Source: DATKKG01 sp964475215 (lineage in GTDB: Archaea; Thermoproteota; Nitrososphaeria; Conexivisphaerales; DTJL01). From it: DNA of 8,185 bases. The position numbers and the translations under genes were made by a program. The notes beneath the pieces were generated by a model, which saw nothing but the letters and a program-made list of their open reading frames with translations, had not been told where the DNA came from and did not search any database. Shown here piece by piece: positions 1 through 6,243 of this stretch. How positions within the stretch are numbered: position 1 is the first letter of the stretch; each line of letters starts with the position of its first letter. The DNA lies in NCBI GenBank assembly GCA_964475215.1, contig CAYYVT010000108.1:1-8185 (forward strand). Direction: 5' to 3'.

Positions 1-632
1 ACGACCTTCTCCTTGATCCCCACGTACCTGACCATGGACGACACCCTCCTTCCGATGGATTCGCATAGGCCCGCCGCCACGTCCTCCCTGCTTCGGCCGT
101 TGGTGAGGAGTGAGATGACTTCAGATTCGGAGAAGACGGTGCACATGCTGTTGATCTTGGCAGGGGAGGTGCTCCTCAACGCCATCTTCCCCATCTTGTC
201 CACCCTGACATGGAGGACCCCTGCCATCACTTCAAGGAACCTCCCCGTCCCGGCGGCGCACTTGTCGTTCATCATGAAGTTCGCCACCTCTCCCGTCTCA
301 CGGAGGCTTATGACCTTGCTATCCTGGCCCCCGATGTCGATTACCGTCCTGGCCTCGGGGCACATGGAGAGGGCCCCTTCCGCATGGGCCGTGATTTCGG
401 TGATGGTCCTGTTGGCCTCGTTGAAGACCCGCCGACCGTAGCCGGTGGACATGACGAACCCCAAATCCCCTCGGACCAAGCCCGCCTCTTTCAGGGCCCG
501 GCCCAGTCCCCTCCGCGCGGCGCCGTTCCCATCGAAGCCGGAGGGGAGGACCTGAAGGGATAAGACCCTGCCGTCGGCGAGGATGGCGACTTTCGTCGCC
601 ACCGCGCCTATGTCTACCCCTGCCACGGCCAA
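1..632 (-). CDS. ATPase activator of 2-hydroxyacyl-CoA dehydratase/double-cubane family (BadF/BadG/HgdC type), partial
   Basis: This is an ATP-dependent electron injector: a homodimeric ASKHA-fold ATPase with one [4Fe-4S] cluster at the dimer interface that drives an electron into a partner Fe-S enzyme. Translating the minus strand gives 210 residues with no stop; the 3' end lies outside the window. Visible motifs, in order, are the N-terminal phosphate loop VDIGAVATK (6-14), STGYGR (62-67), TEIT-H-GA (78-87), the nucleotide-binding IDIGGQDSK (98-106), and the two cluster-ligand segments NDKCAAGTGRF (C125) and NSMCTVFSESE (C164). These are the hallmark elements of the family; homologues are about 250-270 residues, so roughly 45-60 residues are missing. 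The start is taken as TTG at 632, 14 nt after the stop of the upstream gene; GTG at 626 is an alternative that removes two residues. No separate TATA box is seen, so it is probably co-transcribed with the upstream double-cubane-type gene, its likely partner. Family assignment is very secure; the exact partner reaction is inferred. Confidence 0.96.
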   Translation of the reverse strand, partial: MAVAGVDIGAVATKVAILADGRVLSLQVLPSGFDGNGAARRGLGRALKEAGLVRGDLGFVMSTGYGRRVFNEANRTITEITAHAEGALSMCPEARTVIDIGGQDSKVISLRETGEVANFMMNDKCAAGTGRFLEVMAGVLHVRVDKMGKMALRSTSPAKINSMCTVFSESEVISLLTNGRSREDVAAGLCESIGRRVSSMVRYVGIKEKV

Positions 633-646
633 GGAGGTCCGCCCTT

Positions 647-1945
647 CTAGCGGACCGGGTGAAGCATCTCGGTGAATGCTTCCACTCTCGTCCTGATTTG
701 CTCCACGTCCTCGGACCCGTAGTCGGTTTCGATCTTCAGCATGGGCACGCCCGCTGCCTTGAGCGCCTTCTCGACCTTGATCGACTCTATGTTGTAGGCG
801 TGGCAGTACTGAAGTACATTGTAGACGACTCCGCTGGCCTTGAAGTCCTTCGCCATGTCGACGACCTTTGAGACCCTCTCCTTGTTAGGCGTGAAGCATG
901 CGCAGCTGATCTTCGAGTACTTGCTGACTAATGCCTCCAACAGGCTATCCATGGAGTCCCCCTTCGGCTCCACGGGGTCGGTGAAGTAGCGAGAACCGAT
1001 GCAGCTTTCCTCCGCTACGACCGGGACTCCCATGGACTCGATTATCGAGTGTAGCTTCCAGTTAGGGATGGCCATCGGGCATCCAGAGAACATCAGCCTC
1101 GGCTTGTTCTTGTCGCCCACGCCGTTTCCCTGCCTGTTCCGCTTCTCCAGCTCGTCTGCCAACTCGTTGGTCTTCTGCGTGAACCTAGGGACGTCGTCGT
1201 AAAAGCTCACCTGGTTGACTAGCAAGGCGTCGAGGCCGCTGATGGGCGGAGGAGAGCCCTTCCTGGTCTCGCTCACCCTTTTCATGGCGGCCCTCTTGGC
1301 GTTGATCAGCCTGATGGCGTCCTTGAGGGAGTCCTTTTCGATGACCTTCCCCGTCATCTCCTCCATCTTCGACTTGAATTGCTTCACCTCGGCCAGCCAA
1401 AGGGCCTTCGCCTGGGGCGTATCGATCTTGTGGGGGATCTCCATTACGTAGGTGGGGACGTAGTCGTCTAGGATTTCATAGACCTTCTTCTTGCCGTCGC
1501 AGGTGGTCTCCCCCACCACCATATCACACGAGTTGAAGTACGGGCAGGTGCCGCCGACCTTGAATCCGAAGAATGACTTGATCAGGGGGCATATGTTCCT
1601 GGGAAGCACTGCCTCCGCGTCGGGGATGGAGAAGTCGGCTCCTCCGCAGAGGCCGACCATCGTCGCGTCGGAGGCGTAGACAAGCTCCTCAGGAACGTAC
1701 AGGCAGAAGGCTCCGATGATCTTCTTTCCCGCCTTCTTGCGATCTACGAGCTCCTTGATGCGGAGCCCGTGTACTTCGGAGATGACGAAGTCGAAGTACT
1801 GCATCCCAGTTGGCCTGTTCTTCTGCGTGAGGAACAAGTCGCCGTAGATGGTACCCAGGGCGTTCAGGAGAACGTCATGCTTCTCCAAGTTGAGCCCCAG
1901 CTCTTTCCACATATCAACATACTGCTGTCCTGCCAAATCTGACAC
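647..1945 (-). CDS. Double-cubane-cluster-type reductase, YjiM-like member of the 2-hydroxyacyl-CoA dehydratase subunit family
   Basis: A 432-residue protein of the HgdB/BcrC superfamily. Its conserved stretches match, from memory of the family, the YjiM/double-cubane cluster protein (DCCP) branch rather than the classical dehydratase subunits: LPRNICPLIKSFFGF (114-128), CPYF (134-137), VVGETTCDGKKKVYE (143-157), SGCP (287-290), AEESCIG (311-317), CACFTPN (348-354), QYCHAYNIES (379-388) and a C-terminal IETDYG...TRVEAF (405-424). Eleven cysteines are present (81, 100, 119, 134, 140, 149, 289, 315, 348, 350, 381), ample for the six ligands of an [8Fe-9S] double-cubane. Known DCCPs pair with an ATPase activator and reduce small molecules at very low potential; the natural substrate of most members is unknown. 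About 35-40 residues precede the point where E. coli YjiM-like proteins align. The start is GTG 1945, set by a TATA-like box about 29 nt upstream and the absence of a Shine-Dalgarno. The activator gene follows 14 nt after the stop, supporting a two-component system. A true CoA-dehydratase subunit is the main alternative. Confidence 0.93.
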   Translation of the reverse strand: MSDLAGQQYVDMWKELGLNLEKHDVLLNALGTIYGDLFLTQKNRPTGMQYFDFVISEVHGLRIKELVDRKKAGKKIIGAFCLYVPEELVYASDATMVGLCGGADFSIPDAEAVLPRNICPLIKSFFGFKVGGTCPYFNSCDMVVGETTCDGKKKVYEILDDYVPTYVMEIPHKIDTPQAKALWLAEVKQFKSKMEEMTGKVIEKDSLKDAIRLINAKRAAMKRVSETRKGSPPPISGLDALLVNQVSFYDDVPRFTQKTNELADELEKRNRQGNGVGDKNKPRLMFSGCPMAIPNWKLHSIIESMGVPVVAEESCIGSRYFTDPVEPKGDSMDSLLEALVSKYSKISCACFTPNKERVSKVVDMAKDFKASGVVYNVLQYCHAYNIESIKVEKALKAAGVPMLKIETDYGSEDVEQIRTRVEAFTEMLHPVR

Positions 1946-1950
1946 TTGAT

Positions 1951-1979
1951 GTTTAGTAATGGTTTTCGATTACTTAAAC
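1951..1979. repeat. Imperfect inverted repeat overlapping the double-cubane operon promoter
   Basis: Left arm GTTTAGTAAT (1951-1960) and right arm ATTACTTAAAC (1969-1979) are reverse complements except for one extra A, with an 8-bp spacer. The right arm contains the TATA box and the left arm sits just upstream of the expected transcription start. A dimeric repressor bound here would block TBP or RNA polymerase. It could also be chance similarity in an AT-rich patch; no regulator gene is adjacent. Confidence 0.45.
1971..1978 (-). promoter_or_regulatory. TATA box of the double-cubane/activator operon
   Basis: On the minus strand this reads TTTAAGTA, preceded by the purine-rich CAAAGG that could act as a BRE. 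Its centre is 29.5 nt before the GTG at 1945, so transcription would start at or within a few bases of the start codon, giving a leaderless or near-leaderless mRNA. The AT-rich patch stands out from the GC-rich surroundings. Confidence 0.65.
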
Positions 1980-2014
1980 CTTTGACCCATGGCGTGCTTG
2001 GCAGGCGACCGCTC

Positions 2015-2470
2015 TCACGGAGAATCAAGAGCGGGGCCTTCCCCGTCCACACTTCGGCGACCTTGAGGGCTTCCCTCCAACCCCTGGCAGAGCCTGTCGA
2101 GAGCGTGTATCGACCCCTCCCTGAAGTGGCCCTCGTTCCACCTTGATACGACCTCGAAAACGCCGTGGAGCCTGACGTCCCACTTCGCCCTGATGCCTGC
2201 TTCATCCAGCCAGATCGTCTGCGTCCCCACGAAGGGGCCCTTCACGTATTTCACCACCATCGCCCTTTCGGCCTGGCGGACCTCATATTCGGCGATCCCC
2301 GTGCCGCCGAATGCGAAGCGCACCTTTGCCCTCGTCACGTCACCGGACTTGGAAATCACCGCGAGCTCCTTTGTCCCATGCCAATACTTCGGAACGTCTT
2401 CTACGTCTGAGACCCTCATCCACAGGGCCTCACGCTCGCCCGAATACGGCCTCGCCACTTCGAACTGCAT
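2015..2470 (-). CDS. SRPBCC/START-like (polyketide cyclase-type) protein
   Basis: A 151-residue protein with the shape of the helix-grip SRPBCC fold. A first strand (MQFEVARPYSGEREALWMRV) is followed by the short helical turn VSDVEDVPKYWHG, alternating strands (ELAVISKSG, TRAKVRFAFGG, AEYEVRQAER, AMVVKYVKG, GTQTIWLDEAG, IRAKWDVRLHG) and a terminal helix (FREGSIHALDRLCQGL). Such proteins bind hydrophobic ligands; no catalytic residue can be named and the ligand is unknown. ATG 2470 is chosen over the in-frame GTG at 2509 because a TATA-like box lies between them, centred 27.5 nt before the ATG, and because the fold begins there. The last ~20 residues, rich in Gly, Ser, Pro and Arg, fall outside the fold and look like a poorly conserved tail. 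The gene lies 69 bp upstream of the double-cubane gene on the same strand, but that gene has its own promoter. Real gene: likely; SRPBCC assignment: fairly likely. Confidence 0.75.
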   Translation of the reverse strand: MQFEVARPYSGEREALWMRVSDVEDVPKYWHGTKELAVISKSGDVTRAKVRFAFGGTGIAEYEVRQAERAMVVKYVKGPFVGTQTIWLDEAGIRAKWDVRLHGVFEVVSRWNEGHFREGSIHALDRLCQGLEGSPQGRRSVDGEGPALDSP

Positions 2471-2493
2471 CCATCCCTCAGGCTCCGTTCGCC

Positions 2494-2503
2494 GATTTAA
2501 GGG
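2494..2503 (-). promoter_or_regulatory. TATA box of the SRPBCC gene
   Basis: The minus strand reads CCCTTAAATC here. The centre of TTAAAT is 27.5 nt before ATG 2470, the spacing expected for a leaderless archaeal transcript. This is the reason the shorter start was chosen. Confidence 0.55.
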
Positions 2504-2536
2504 CCTCACCTGAACCCCGCTTGCGGAGAGACTCGC

Positions 2537-2559
2537 GCCCTCAGGGCTATCCTTTTATC
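2537..2559 (+). promoter_or_regulatory. Promoter of the ABC transporter operon
   Basis: CTTTTATC at 2552-2559 is centred 26.5 nt before ATG 2582 and no Shine-Dalgarno precedes the ATG, so the transcript is probably leaderless. Just upstream is the 11-bp palindrome GCCCTCAGGGC (2537-2547); a related GCCCTTCAGGCC lies on the other side of the TATA box (2564-2575). The promoter is divergent from that of the SRPBCC gene within a 111-bp spacer (2471-2581). Confidence 0.6.
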
Positions 2560-2581
2560 TCTTGCCCTTCAGGCCTTTGCC

Positions 2582-3529
2582 ATGGCAACCGCCTCGCTTG
2601 AGGCCCGGGATCTATCGAAGAGCTACGGTCCCTTCCTCGCCCTCTCGAACCTGAACTTGAAGTTGGAGGGGTCAAAGTGCGTTGGCTTCCTCGGGCCCAA
2701 TGGCGCTGGGAAGACGACCACGCTCAAGGTGTTTGCGGGTCTGATCAGGCCCAGCAAAGGTCATGCGGTCATAAACGGCATAGATGTTCAAAAGGACAAA
2801 AGGGGGGCTCTCGCTTCCTGCGGCACCCTCGTCGAAACCCCCGAGATCTATCCAGCCCTCACCCCCAGGAGCGCGCTGATGATGATAGCAGAGCTGAGAG
2901 GGGTCCCGAAGGAGGAGCGGACGAAGAGGATCGACGAGTGCCTCGCAGAAGTTAAGATGGAGGAGTGGTCCGACAAGAGGGTTGGCAAGTTCTCCAAGGG
3001 GATGAAACAGCGGATCAACGTCGCGTCGGCGATCCTGAACGACCCCGATATCGTGATCTTGGACGAGCCGACCACGGGCCTCGATCCGCGAGGTATGAGC
3101 GAAGTGAGAGACATCGTCAAGTCTCTCAAGAAGAAGGGGCGGCTGGTATTCATGAGCTCTCATCTCCTGAGCGAAGTTACCGAGATATGCGACGAGGTCG
3201 CCATGATCGATCATGGGAAGCTCCTGGTATACGACACCATAGCTAACGTATCCTCGAAGTTCTCAGATGGCGGTCGGACGGTCGAGGTGGGGCTGGCTCG
3301 ACCTGTGGACAAGGAAGCGGTCACTCGAAGCATATCGTCTCTGAAGGGTGTGACTTCCGTCGAGGTGCTCGATCCTCTCAACCTCAGGATAAGGCTGGAA
3401 GGTGGGGTAGACGTGAAGGAGAAGCTGTTCAACGACATCGCATCGCTCAAGGTGGGGGCCATCAGCTTCAAGGATGCCTCCCTCGCCCTTGAGGACGCAT
3501 ATCTCGCGCTCATCAAGGAGACGGTATGA
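2582..3529 (+). CDS. ABC transporter ATP-binding protein (ABC-2 exporter, BcrA/NatA/CcmA type)
   Basis: The cytoplasmic ATPase of an ABC exporter, 315 residues. Visible motifs are Walker A GPNGAGKTT (38-46), the ABC signature as FSKGMKQR (137-144), Walker B DIVILDEP (156-163), the D-loop TTGLDPRG (164-171) and the switch histidine SSH (H194). Where the Q-loop glutamine normally sits there is TLVETPEIYPALT (82-94), with a glutamate, a pattern common in the bacitracin-resistance-like BcrA subgroup. The signature has Lys in place of the usual second Gly (SKG for SGG). About 100 residues after the nucleotide-binding domain (from 220) form the C-terminal extension typical of this subgroup. ATG 2582 is fixed by the TATA box upstream. 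The permease gene begins one base after the stop, so both are surely co-transcribed and form the transporter, probably a homodimer of each. The substrate cannot be told from sequence; drugs, lipids, peptides or sodium are all handled by relatives. Confidence 0.97.
   Translation: MATASLEARDLSKSYGPFLALSNLNLKLEGSKCVGFLGPNGAGKTTTLKVFAGLIRPSKGHAVINGIDVQKDKRGALASCGTLVETPEIYPALTPRSALMMIAELRGVPKEERTKRIDECLAEVKMEEWSDKRVGKFSKGMKQRINVASAILNDPDIVILDEPTTGLDPRGMSEVRDIVKSLKKKGRLVFMSSHLLSEVTEICDEVAMIDHGKLLVYDTIANVSSKFSDGGRTVEVGLARPVDKEAVTRSISSLKGVTSVEVLDPLNLRIRLEGGVDVKEKLFNDIASLKVGAISFKDASLALEDAYLALIKETV
3515..3520 (+). promoter_or_regulatory. Ribosome binding site of the permease gene
   Basis: AAGGAG lies inside the end of the ATPase gene, 10 nt before ATG 3531. 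It decides the permease start over in-frame codons further upstream that would overlap the ATPase gene by more than 50 bp. Confidence 0.6.
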
Positions 3530-3530
3530 C

Positions 3531-4409
3531 ATGACCACGAAAGAGGGGACGGTGGACCCCAAGGTCCCATCGAGCCTGTCGCAGGTCGGGATAGTCGTAA
3601 AGTACGAGTTCGAGAACTACTTCGGCTCGAGGAGGTTCTACATACTGCTGGGCATCACCCTCCTGATAGGAGCCCTCCTAACCGTCCTCGTCGCCCACTA
3701 TCGCCCTCAGAGCTTCCTCGGATCTGGCTCGCTCGGATTCTACTCCAGCTGGTGGGGAAGGGTCGTCACCTTTGTGGTAATACTTTCGGGCATCTTCTTT
3801 GGAGGAGACGCCATCTCCGCCGAGTTTCAGAATAGGACCGGATACTTCCTCATACCGAATCCCCTCCGAAGGGCCGCGATCTATGTCGGCAAGTGGATAG
3901 CGGCCTTCGGGGCGTCGGCCATCGTATTCGTGGTCTTCTTGGCCATCACCCTTGCGAACGGATACTACTACTTCCCTTCGGGGGTTCCAAGTCAGTTCCT
4001 CGAATCGGTCGGCTTCTCACTCCTCTACCTCGTCGCGGTCCTGGGGTTCTGCTTTTTCTTCAGCTCACTCTTCAAGAGCACGGCCTACTCCATCCTGGTC
4101 ACCGCGATCCTCCTGCTCTTTGCGTTTGACTTCCTGCAGCTGCTGGTGTCAGACCTGGTGATGGTAGAGCCGTGGTTCATCCTGACATACGGATCGTCCA
4201 TCATCGGCAACGTGATGGAGCAGAACGCGACGACGGGACAGGCCTCCTATCCCGCCCACGTGATTACGGAGAAGCTGGGGCCCCGAGGCCTGATAACGCT
4301 GACGACCTACAACGCTACCATCCCCGAAGGGCTGGCCATTATGGTAGGGTACTTCGTCATAACGGCGATAATCGGCCTGATCCTCTTCGAACGGAAGGAT
4401 TTCACATAG
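3531..4409 (+). CDS. ABC-2 type transporter permease
   Basis: The membrane partner of the preceding ATPase, 292 residues. A cytoplasmic N-terminus with VKYEFENYFGSRRF (23-36) leads into about six hydrophobic segments: roughly 36-54, 78-96, 118-142, 160-180, 184-207 and 267-286. Between segments 2 and 3 is the classic ABC-2 cytoplasmic element GGDAISAEFQNRTGYFLIPN (91-110) followed by PLRRAAIYVGKWIA, which contacts the ATPase. Between segments 5 and 6 is a long, probably extracytoplasmic loop (about 208-265) with two potential N-glycosylation sequons (NAT at 232 and 261). It ends with a short charged tail, FERKDFT. One gene of each type suggests a homodimeric exporter. The start is ATG 3531, one base after the ATPase stop, with AAGGAG upstream. 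The transported substrate is unknown. Confidence 0.93.
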   Translation: MTTKEGTVDPKVPSSLSQVGIVVKYEFENYFGSRRFYILLGITLLIGALLTVLVAHYRPQSFLGSGSLGFYSSWWGRVVTFVVILSGIFFGGDAISAEFQNRTGYFLIPNPLRRAAIYVGKWIAAFGASAIVFVVFLAITLANGYYYFPSGVPSQFLESVGFSLLYLVAVLGFCFFFSSLFKSTAYSILVTAILLLFAFDFLQLLVSDLVMVEPWFILTYGSSIIGNVMEQNATTGQASYPAHVITEKLGPRGLITLTTYNATIPEGLAIMVGYFVITAIIGLILFERKDFT

Positions 4410-4434
4410 GCTGACCGAAAATCGCGTCTCAACG

Positions 4435-4442
4435 CTTATATC
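4435..4442 (+). promoter_or_regulatory. TATA box of the luciferase-like oxidoreductase gene
   Basis: CTTATATC, in the 61-bp gap after the permease stop, is centred 32.5 nt before TTG 4471. This predicts a leader of only about 5 nt. It suggests the oxidoreductase is transcribed separately from the transporter. Confidence 0.6.
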
Positions 4443-4470
4443 TCCACTCTTTCCTACGGCAGTTCCGAAC

Positions 4471-5316
4471 TTGAAGGTTGGGCTTGCGACGAAAGGCGGG
4501 GCGGACCCTGGGCTTCTTGAAAGGGCGGCGGTTCGGGCTGAGGATCTGGGTTTCGACTCATTCCTCGTCACCGACCACTTCATGATTCCTCCTTCTTACA
4601 GCAACGTGGACGCCTGGACGTTCCTTCCATATCTGGCCGGGAAGACGTCTCGCATTCGATTGGGCACGTGCGTCACGCCTCTTCCCTTCAGGCACCCGGC
4701 CGTATTGGCCAAGATGGTGGCGACGGCCGACGTCCTTTCGGGTGGAAGGATGATCCTGGGATCCGGCCTCGGATGGAGCAGGCCCGAGTTCGAAGCGTTT
4801 TCGACATGGCGCGAGCTCCCCGAAAGGACCTCCATGTCACGGGAGGCGCTAGAACTGATGACGCGCCTCTGGACCAGCGCCACCCCCGTGGACTACGCCG
4901 GCAGGTTCGTGTCGGTAAAGGGAGCCGTCGTGGAACCGAAGCCCATTCAGAAGCCTTATCCTTCGATATGGTTCGGAGCGATGGCCCCGCAGCATCTGGA
5001 GCTGACTGGCAAGTTCGGCCAAGGATGGATCCCCATCGGGCCGCGTTGGACTGCCGCAGGCGTCGTCTCTCCAGACGACTACGCTCAAATGCGCAAGGTC
5101 ATCGAGGTGGGCCTCTCTAGGAGAAGCGTCTCCAGCCGAGCCTTCGTCTTCTCCATTCTCATAGGCCTATCCGACATCGCCACCCTTCGAAGCGAGGTCG
5201 AGAGGTACATCCAGGCCGGAATGAACTACCTGATCGTCGGCCTGCCCAGAGGCGCCGACGAGAGGACCCTGGACGACCTTGAGATGGTCTCCAGGGACCT
5301 CGTCCCTTCTCTCTAG
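4471..5316 (+). CDS. Luciferase-like monooxygenase-family oxidoreductase, probably F420-dependent
   Basis: A 281-residue cytoplasmic TIM-barrel protein of the bacterial luciferase superfamily. The features seen are the N-terminal strand MKVGLAT, AEDLGFDSFLVTDHF (23-37) with the conserved Asp-His, KTSRIRLGTCVTPLPFRHP (58-76), LAKMVATADVLSGGRMILG (79-97) and the glycine-rich cofactor motif GSGLGW...EF (97-107), KPIQKPYPSIWFGA (157-170), and a C-terminal AGMNYLIVGLP (249-259). In archaea, members of this group usually use coenzyme F420 rather than FMN, transferring hydride to or from an unknown substrate; methylene-H4MPT reductase is one relative, but this is a generic member, not a recognisable Mer. 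Length is slightly short against the usual 290-340. TTG 4471 is the start because it follows the TATA box closely and begins the first barrel strand. Cofactor choice is inferred from family and host, not directly visible. Confidence 0.9.
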   Translation: MKVGLATKGGADPGLLERAAVRAEDLGFDSFLVTDHFMIPPSYSNVDAWTFLPYLAGKTSRIRLGTCVTPLPFRHPAVLAKMVATADVLSGGRMILGSGLGWSRPEFEAFSTWRELPERTSMSREALELMTRLWTSATPVDYAGRFVSVKGAVVEPKPIQKPYPSIWFGAMAPQHLELTGKFGQGWIPIGPRWTAAGVVSPDDYAQMRKVIEVGLSRRSVSSRAFVFSILIGLSDIATLRSEVERYIQAGMNYLIVGLPRGADERTLDDLEMVSRDLVPSL

Positions 5317-5337
5317 TGTACGTCTTCCCCGCTTCGC

Positions 5338-5345
5338 GTAAATAC
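5338..5345 (+). promoter_or_regulatory. TATA box of the thioredoxin-like/zinc-ribbon gene pair
   Basis: GTAAATAC is centred 28.5 nt before TTG 5370, fitting a leaderless start. Because it lies downstream of the in-frame GTG at 5316, the longer reading frame from that GTG is unlikely to be translated. Confidence 0.6.
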
Positions 5346-5369
5346 CGGTGGGCCGGGCGCGTCATTGGA

Positions 5370-5708
5370 TTGTCAGAGCCAAAGGAGAAACTGAAGGCGA
5401 TTCACGTAGTCTATGCGACCTGGTGTCCGCATTGTGTGCCGACCACGGTCGAGCCGATGAAGAAGCTGGCCTCCGACCTAGGGGTCCCCTGCGAACTCTA
5501 CGACATAGACACCGAAAGGATGGCCCGGGCCGATGAACTCGTGAAGAAGTATGGCGACTGGTCGGATGACTACATCATCCCCCAGGTCTTCTTCGAGTAC
5601 GCCGGCGGGTCCTTCAGGCACATGCTGACGGGCTACTCAGAAGGGGTGGCGTATACCCGCAGGGCCGTCGAGAACATCGTCAACGAGATGCGACCCCGTG
5701 GCGCTTGA
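5370..5708 (+). CDS. Small thioredoxin/glutaredoxin-like protein (CPHC)
   Basis: A 112-residue cytoplasmic thioredoxin-fold protein. The first strand (IHVVYATW) leads into the active site CPHC (19-22), the same dipeptide as in DsbA-like oxidoreductases. A strand with VPCELYDIDTE (39-49) follows, and the cis-proline is in YIIPQVFFEY (P71), followed by the last strand and a helix (TRRAVENIVNEM). A third cysteine, C41, sits in the second strand. No signal peptide is visible with this start, so a cytoplasmic thiol-disulfide role is inferred. TTG 5370 is chosen from the TATA position; a GTG at 5316 would add 18 residues that lie over the promoter and over the stop of the previous gene. The zinc-ribbon gene follows 20 nt downstream without an obvious promoter of its own, so the two are probably one operon. 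Partner proteins are unknown. Confidence 0.87.
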   Translation: MSEPKEKLKAIHVVYATWCPHCVPTTVEPMKKLASDLGVPCELYDIDTERMARADELVKKYGDWSDDYIIPQVFFEYAGGSFRHMLTGYSEGVAYTRRAVENIVNEMRPRGA

Positions 5709-5728
5709 AAGGTCGTGATCCTAGAAGC

Positions 5729-6208
5729 ATGGTGGACATCAAAGAGGTCGTCGTTGAAAGACTGGGGGGACCCTTCCAGTGCTATGGCCACTGCAAGGAG
5801 GAGGCCTCTCTCAAGTTCGTGGACTCGGGCGTCCGCCTCGTCGGCGCAGTGGTCTGTCCCTCGGGCTACGTCAGCAGGCTCGTCGGCTACGGTCCCCAGG
5901 CTGATCCCGAAGGGCTTCTTTCCTTCGTAATGTCCCAGACGACCGGCGCGCTGCCCCTGACCGCCAGCGACATCAGGGTGGCCACCCGATACTCAACCGA
6001 CTTGGGGATCGGCGGATCCGGCAGGGTCCTTGGCGAAGCCTACTGGACGCAGAACTACGGCAAGGCGAAGAGCCAGGATCCAAACCGACCGTCACTATTC
6101 ATGTGTTCCAACTGCGGTAAGCTCTTCGTCCAGCCTGCGTCATCATCGAGCTCGCTATGCGGTGGATGCTCACCCGAAAGGGCCTCCATGCCAGTCGAAT
6201 CGGAATAA
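5729..6208 (+). CDS. Cysteine-rich protein with C-terminal zinc ribbon, function unknown
   Basis: A 159-residue protein that I do not recognise. The N-terminal half holds a C-x3-C (QCYGHC, C18 and C22) and a third cysteine in VVCPSGYVSR (C43), possibly an incomplete metal site with H21 as fourth ligand. The middle (60-115) has no recognisable motif. The C-terminus has a clear zinc-ribbon pattern: CSNC (126-129), 14 residues including a serine run, then CGGC (144-147). Zinc ribbons of this kind bind nucleic acid or protein or are purely structural. The start is taken as ATG 5729, with a weak Shine-Dalgarno-like AGGTCGTGAT about 9 nt upstream; TTG 5705, which overlaps the preceding stop and adds 8 residues, is the alternative. 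Placement directly behind the thioredoxin-like gene suggests a link between thiol redox state and the cysteine sites, which is inference. Being a real gene is supported by length and its fit between neighbours. Confidence 0.82.
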   Translation: MVDIKEVVVERLGGPFQCYGHCKEEASLKFVDSGVRLVGAVVCPSGYVSRLVGYGPQADPEGLLSFVMSQTTGALPLTASDIRVATRYSTDLGIGGSGRVLGEAYWTQNYGKAKSQDPNRPSLFMCSNCGKLFVQPASSSSSLCGGCSPERASMPVESE

Positions 6209-6210
6209 GC

Positions 6211-6234
6211 CTTTTAGCTGGACTTCGAGGTGGA
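6211..6234 (+). promoter_or_regulatory. Promoter and Shine-Dalgarno of the SDR gene
   Basis: CTTTTAGC (6211-6218) is a TATA-like box centred 29.5 nt before ATG 6244. GAGGTGGA (6227-6234) is a good Shine-Dalgarno 9 nt before the ATG. If both are used, the Shine-Dalgarno would lie upstream of the expected transcription start, so it would only serve transcripts reading through from the zinc-ribbon gene. Together they fix the start at 6244 rather than the in-frame ATG at 6157 inside the preceding gene. Confidence 0.5.
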
Positions 6235-6243
6235 CTGCTAGAA

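Noticed and set aside
13..441. Plus-strand 142-residue open frame at the left end
   Set aside because: It is the antisense shadow of the ATPase activator gene, whose minus-strand translation shows all family motifs.
1864..2205. Minus-strand frame joining the SRPBCC tail region to the double-cubane gene start, with EALKVAEVW where the SRPBCC tail is poor, hinting at a frameshift in the SRPBCC gene
   Set aside because: The SRPBCC fold is complete up to its last helix before the divergence point, the alternate frame has no clear continuation of the fold, and it runs over the promoter and coding start of the next gene.
4471..5316. Methylenetetrahydromethanopterin reductase (Mer)
   Set aside because: It shares only the general luciferase-like fold; the protein is shorter and I see no specific Mer signatures, so a generic F420-type oxidoreductase is the safer call.
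5316..5369. N-terminal extension of the thioredoxin-like protein from GTG 5316
   Set aside because: The TATA box at 5338-5345 lies inside it and the added residues do not resemble the thioredoxin fold.
6157..6243. N-terminal extension of the SDR protein
   Set aside because: It overlaps the zinc-ribbon gene in another frame, and the Shine-Dalgarno plus the beginning of the Rossmann fold point to ATG 6244.
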